NCBI GenBank assembly: GCA_937934165.1
Contig: CALGZX010000006.1
Location: forward strand, 1 to 6,857
Source of the DNA: an uncultured Collinsella sp.
GTDB lineage: Bacteria > Actinomycetota > Coriobacteriia > Coriobacteriales > Coriobacteriaceae
Direction: 5' to 3'
DNA length: 6,857 nucleotides
In this document: positions 6,375 through 6,857 of the stretch, one piece after another
Numbering within the stretch: the stretch's first letter is position 1
Layout: each line of letters begins with the position of its first letter
Position numbers and translations under genes: made by a program
The notes under the pieces: generated by a model
Told to the model about the DNA's origin: nothing
The model's input: only the letters and a program-made list of their open reading frames with translations
Databases searched by the model: none

Positions 6375-6708
6375 AGCTGCTCCATTCTCACATTAATTTG
6401 CAGGAATTGTGTTGAATCTATTTTCGTTCATTTTCTTTTTGAGTAAGAAAACGCCTTTCGATTACTTATCTTTTCTATAAAAGAAAGACGCTTAACGCCC
6501 AAAATTCAATATCGAACACGTCCGCTCGGATTCAATTCCTTCCTTTTACTTTTCAAAAACGACGGTATTGACCTGCATGGGCTCAATATCTCGCACGTGC
6601 AAAGCCGCTGAATTTCATACAATGAGCGCAGTAAAACGCAAGGTAAAACGCCTTGTGAACAACTACGCCCGATGTCCAGATGCGGGCGAGGGAGAGGAGC
6701 AAACGCTC
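6375..6708. promoter_or_regulatory. Divergent DeoR-type / aldolase control region
   Basis: A 334-base gap between divergent genes, strongly AT-rich from about 6395 to 6570. It contains AAAACGC-type direct repeats (listed separately), an inverted repeat TCTTTT-CTAT-AAAAGA (6469-6484), a TATAAA hexamer (6476-6481) and an eight-base palindrome GCACGTGC (6593-6600). For the aldolase, TACAAT (6618-6623) is the best -10, but the matching -35 position is poor. A TTGACC at 6568-6573 has no -10 at a usable distance. For the DeoR-family gene I see only weak minus-strand hexamers. No RNA gene or riboswitch fold is evident by eye. Confidence 0.65.
6448..6654 (+). repeat. Dispersed AAAACGC direct repeats, candidate DeoR-type operators
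   Basis: AAAACGCCTT occurs at 6448-6457 and again at 6645-6654; a third related copy, AAAACGCA, lies at 6633-6640. The last two belong to a 12-base-period tandem, GTAAAACGC at 6631-6639 and 6643-6651, just downstream of the candidate aldolase -10. Repeated short direct motifs on both sides of a divergent promoter are typical of DeoR-family binding. The assignment to this regulator is inferred from position only. Confidence 0.4.
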
Positions 6709-6857
6709 ATGGCACTTGTTACCACCGAAAAGATGCTCAAGGACGCTCAGGCCGGTCACTACGCCGTCGGCGCGTTCAACGTCGAGAACCTCGAGTTTGT
6801 TATGGCCGTTCTGGCCGCTGCCGAGGAGACCAAGTCCCCCGTCATCATGCAGACCAC
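6709..6857 (+). CDS. fba: Class II ketose-bisphosphate aldolase, N-terminal part (fructose-bisphosphate aldolase-like)
   Basis: Partial gene cut by the window end; 49 codons are complete. The residues fit the start of the zinc-dependent class II aldolase family, which cleaves fructose-1,6-bisphosphate or tagatose-1,6-bisphosphate into dihydroxyacetone phosphate and glyceraldehyde-3-phosphate. The landmarks are YAVGAFNVENLEF (18-30) and SPVIMQT (43-49), the first strand and helix of the TIM barrel. The zinc ligands and specificity residues lie outside the window, so the choice between fructose- and tagatose-type is open and the symbol is provisional. The ATG at 6709 has AGGAG (6695-6699) nine bases upstream. 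The same frame is open back to an ATG at 6622, but that one lacks a ribosome site and would add 29 basic, unfamiliar residues. The gene is divergent from a DeoR-family regulator, which probably controls it. Confidence 0.85.
   Translation, partial: MALVTTEKMLKDAQAGHYAVGAFNVENLEFVMAVLAAAEETKSPVIMQT

Overview
The window looks like a piece of a GC-rich, strictly anaerobic gut actinobacterium of the Coriobacteriia, most likely Collinsella or a close relative. The reasons are high-GC coding sequence with AT-rich intergenic gaps, a class II (Firmicutes-type) GalT next to a GalK with a variant signature, a stand-alone A-type flavoprotein for O2/NO removal, and dense LacI/DeoR-type sugar control. The genus is inferred from general resemblance and was not tested by a search.

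Layout. Positions 21-2845 (minus strand) hold a two-gene Leloir unit, galK then galT, with overlapping coding regions. Positions 2846-3183 are a 338-base divergent control region with three copies of a conserved LacI-type operator. Positions 3184-4215 (plus) encode a LacI/GalR-family repressor, which probably controls galKT and itself. Positions 4216-4344 are a short leader with two related inverted repeats and an extended -10 element. It precedes fprA (4345-5505, plus), an A-type flavodiiron protein. A strong hairpin terminator (5528-5568) separates fprA from a convergent DeoR-family repressor (5571-6374, minus). Positions 6375-6708 are a 334-base AT-rich divergent control region with repeated AAAACGC motifs. 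The window ends inside the first 49 codons of a class II ketose-bisphosphate aldolase (6709 onward, plus).

How the genes work together. GalK phosphorylates galactose and GalT exchanges it with UDP-glucose, sending galactose into glycolysis; the divergent LacI protein probably senses the sugar. The DeoR repressor, placed back to back with the aldolase, probably senses a phosphorylated sugar and controls the aldolase and/or itself. FprA is an oxidative/nitrosative defence enzyme with no visible metabolic link to its neighbours. I see no mobile element, CRISPR array, tRNA or rRNA, and no convincing undescribed system. The most interesting material is regulatory: the asymmetric three-copy operator, the paired inverted repeats before fprA, the repeat-like core of the terminator, and the repeats upstream of the aldolase.
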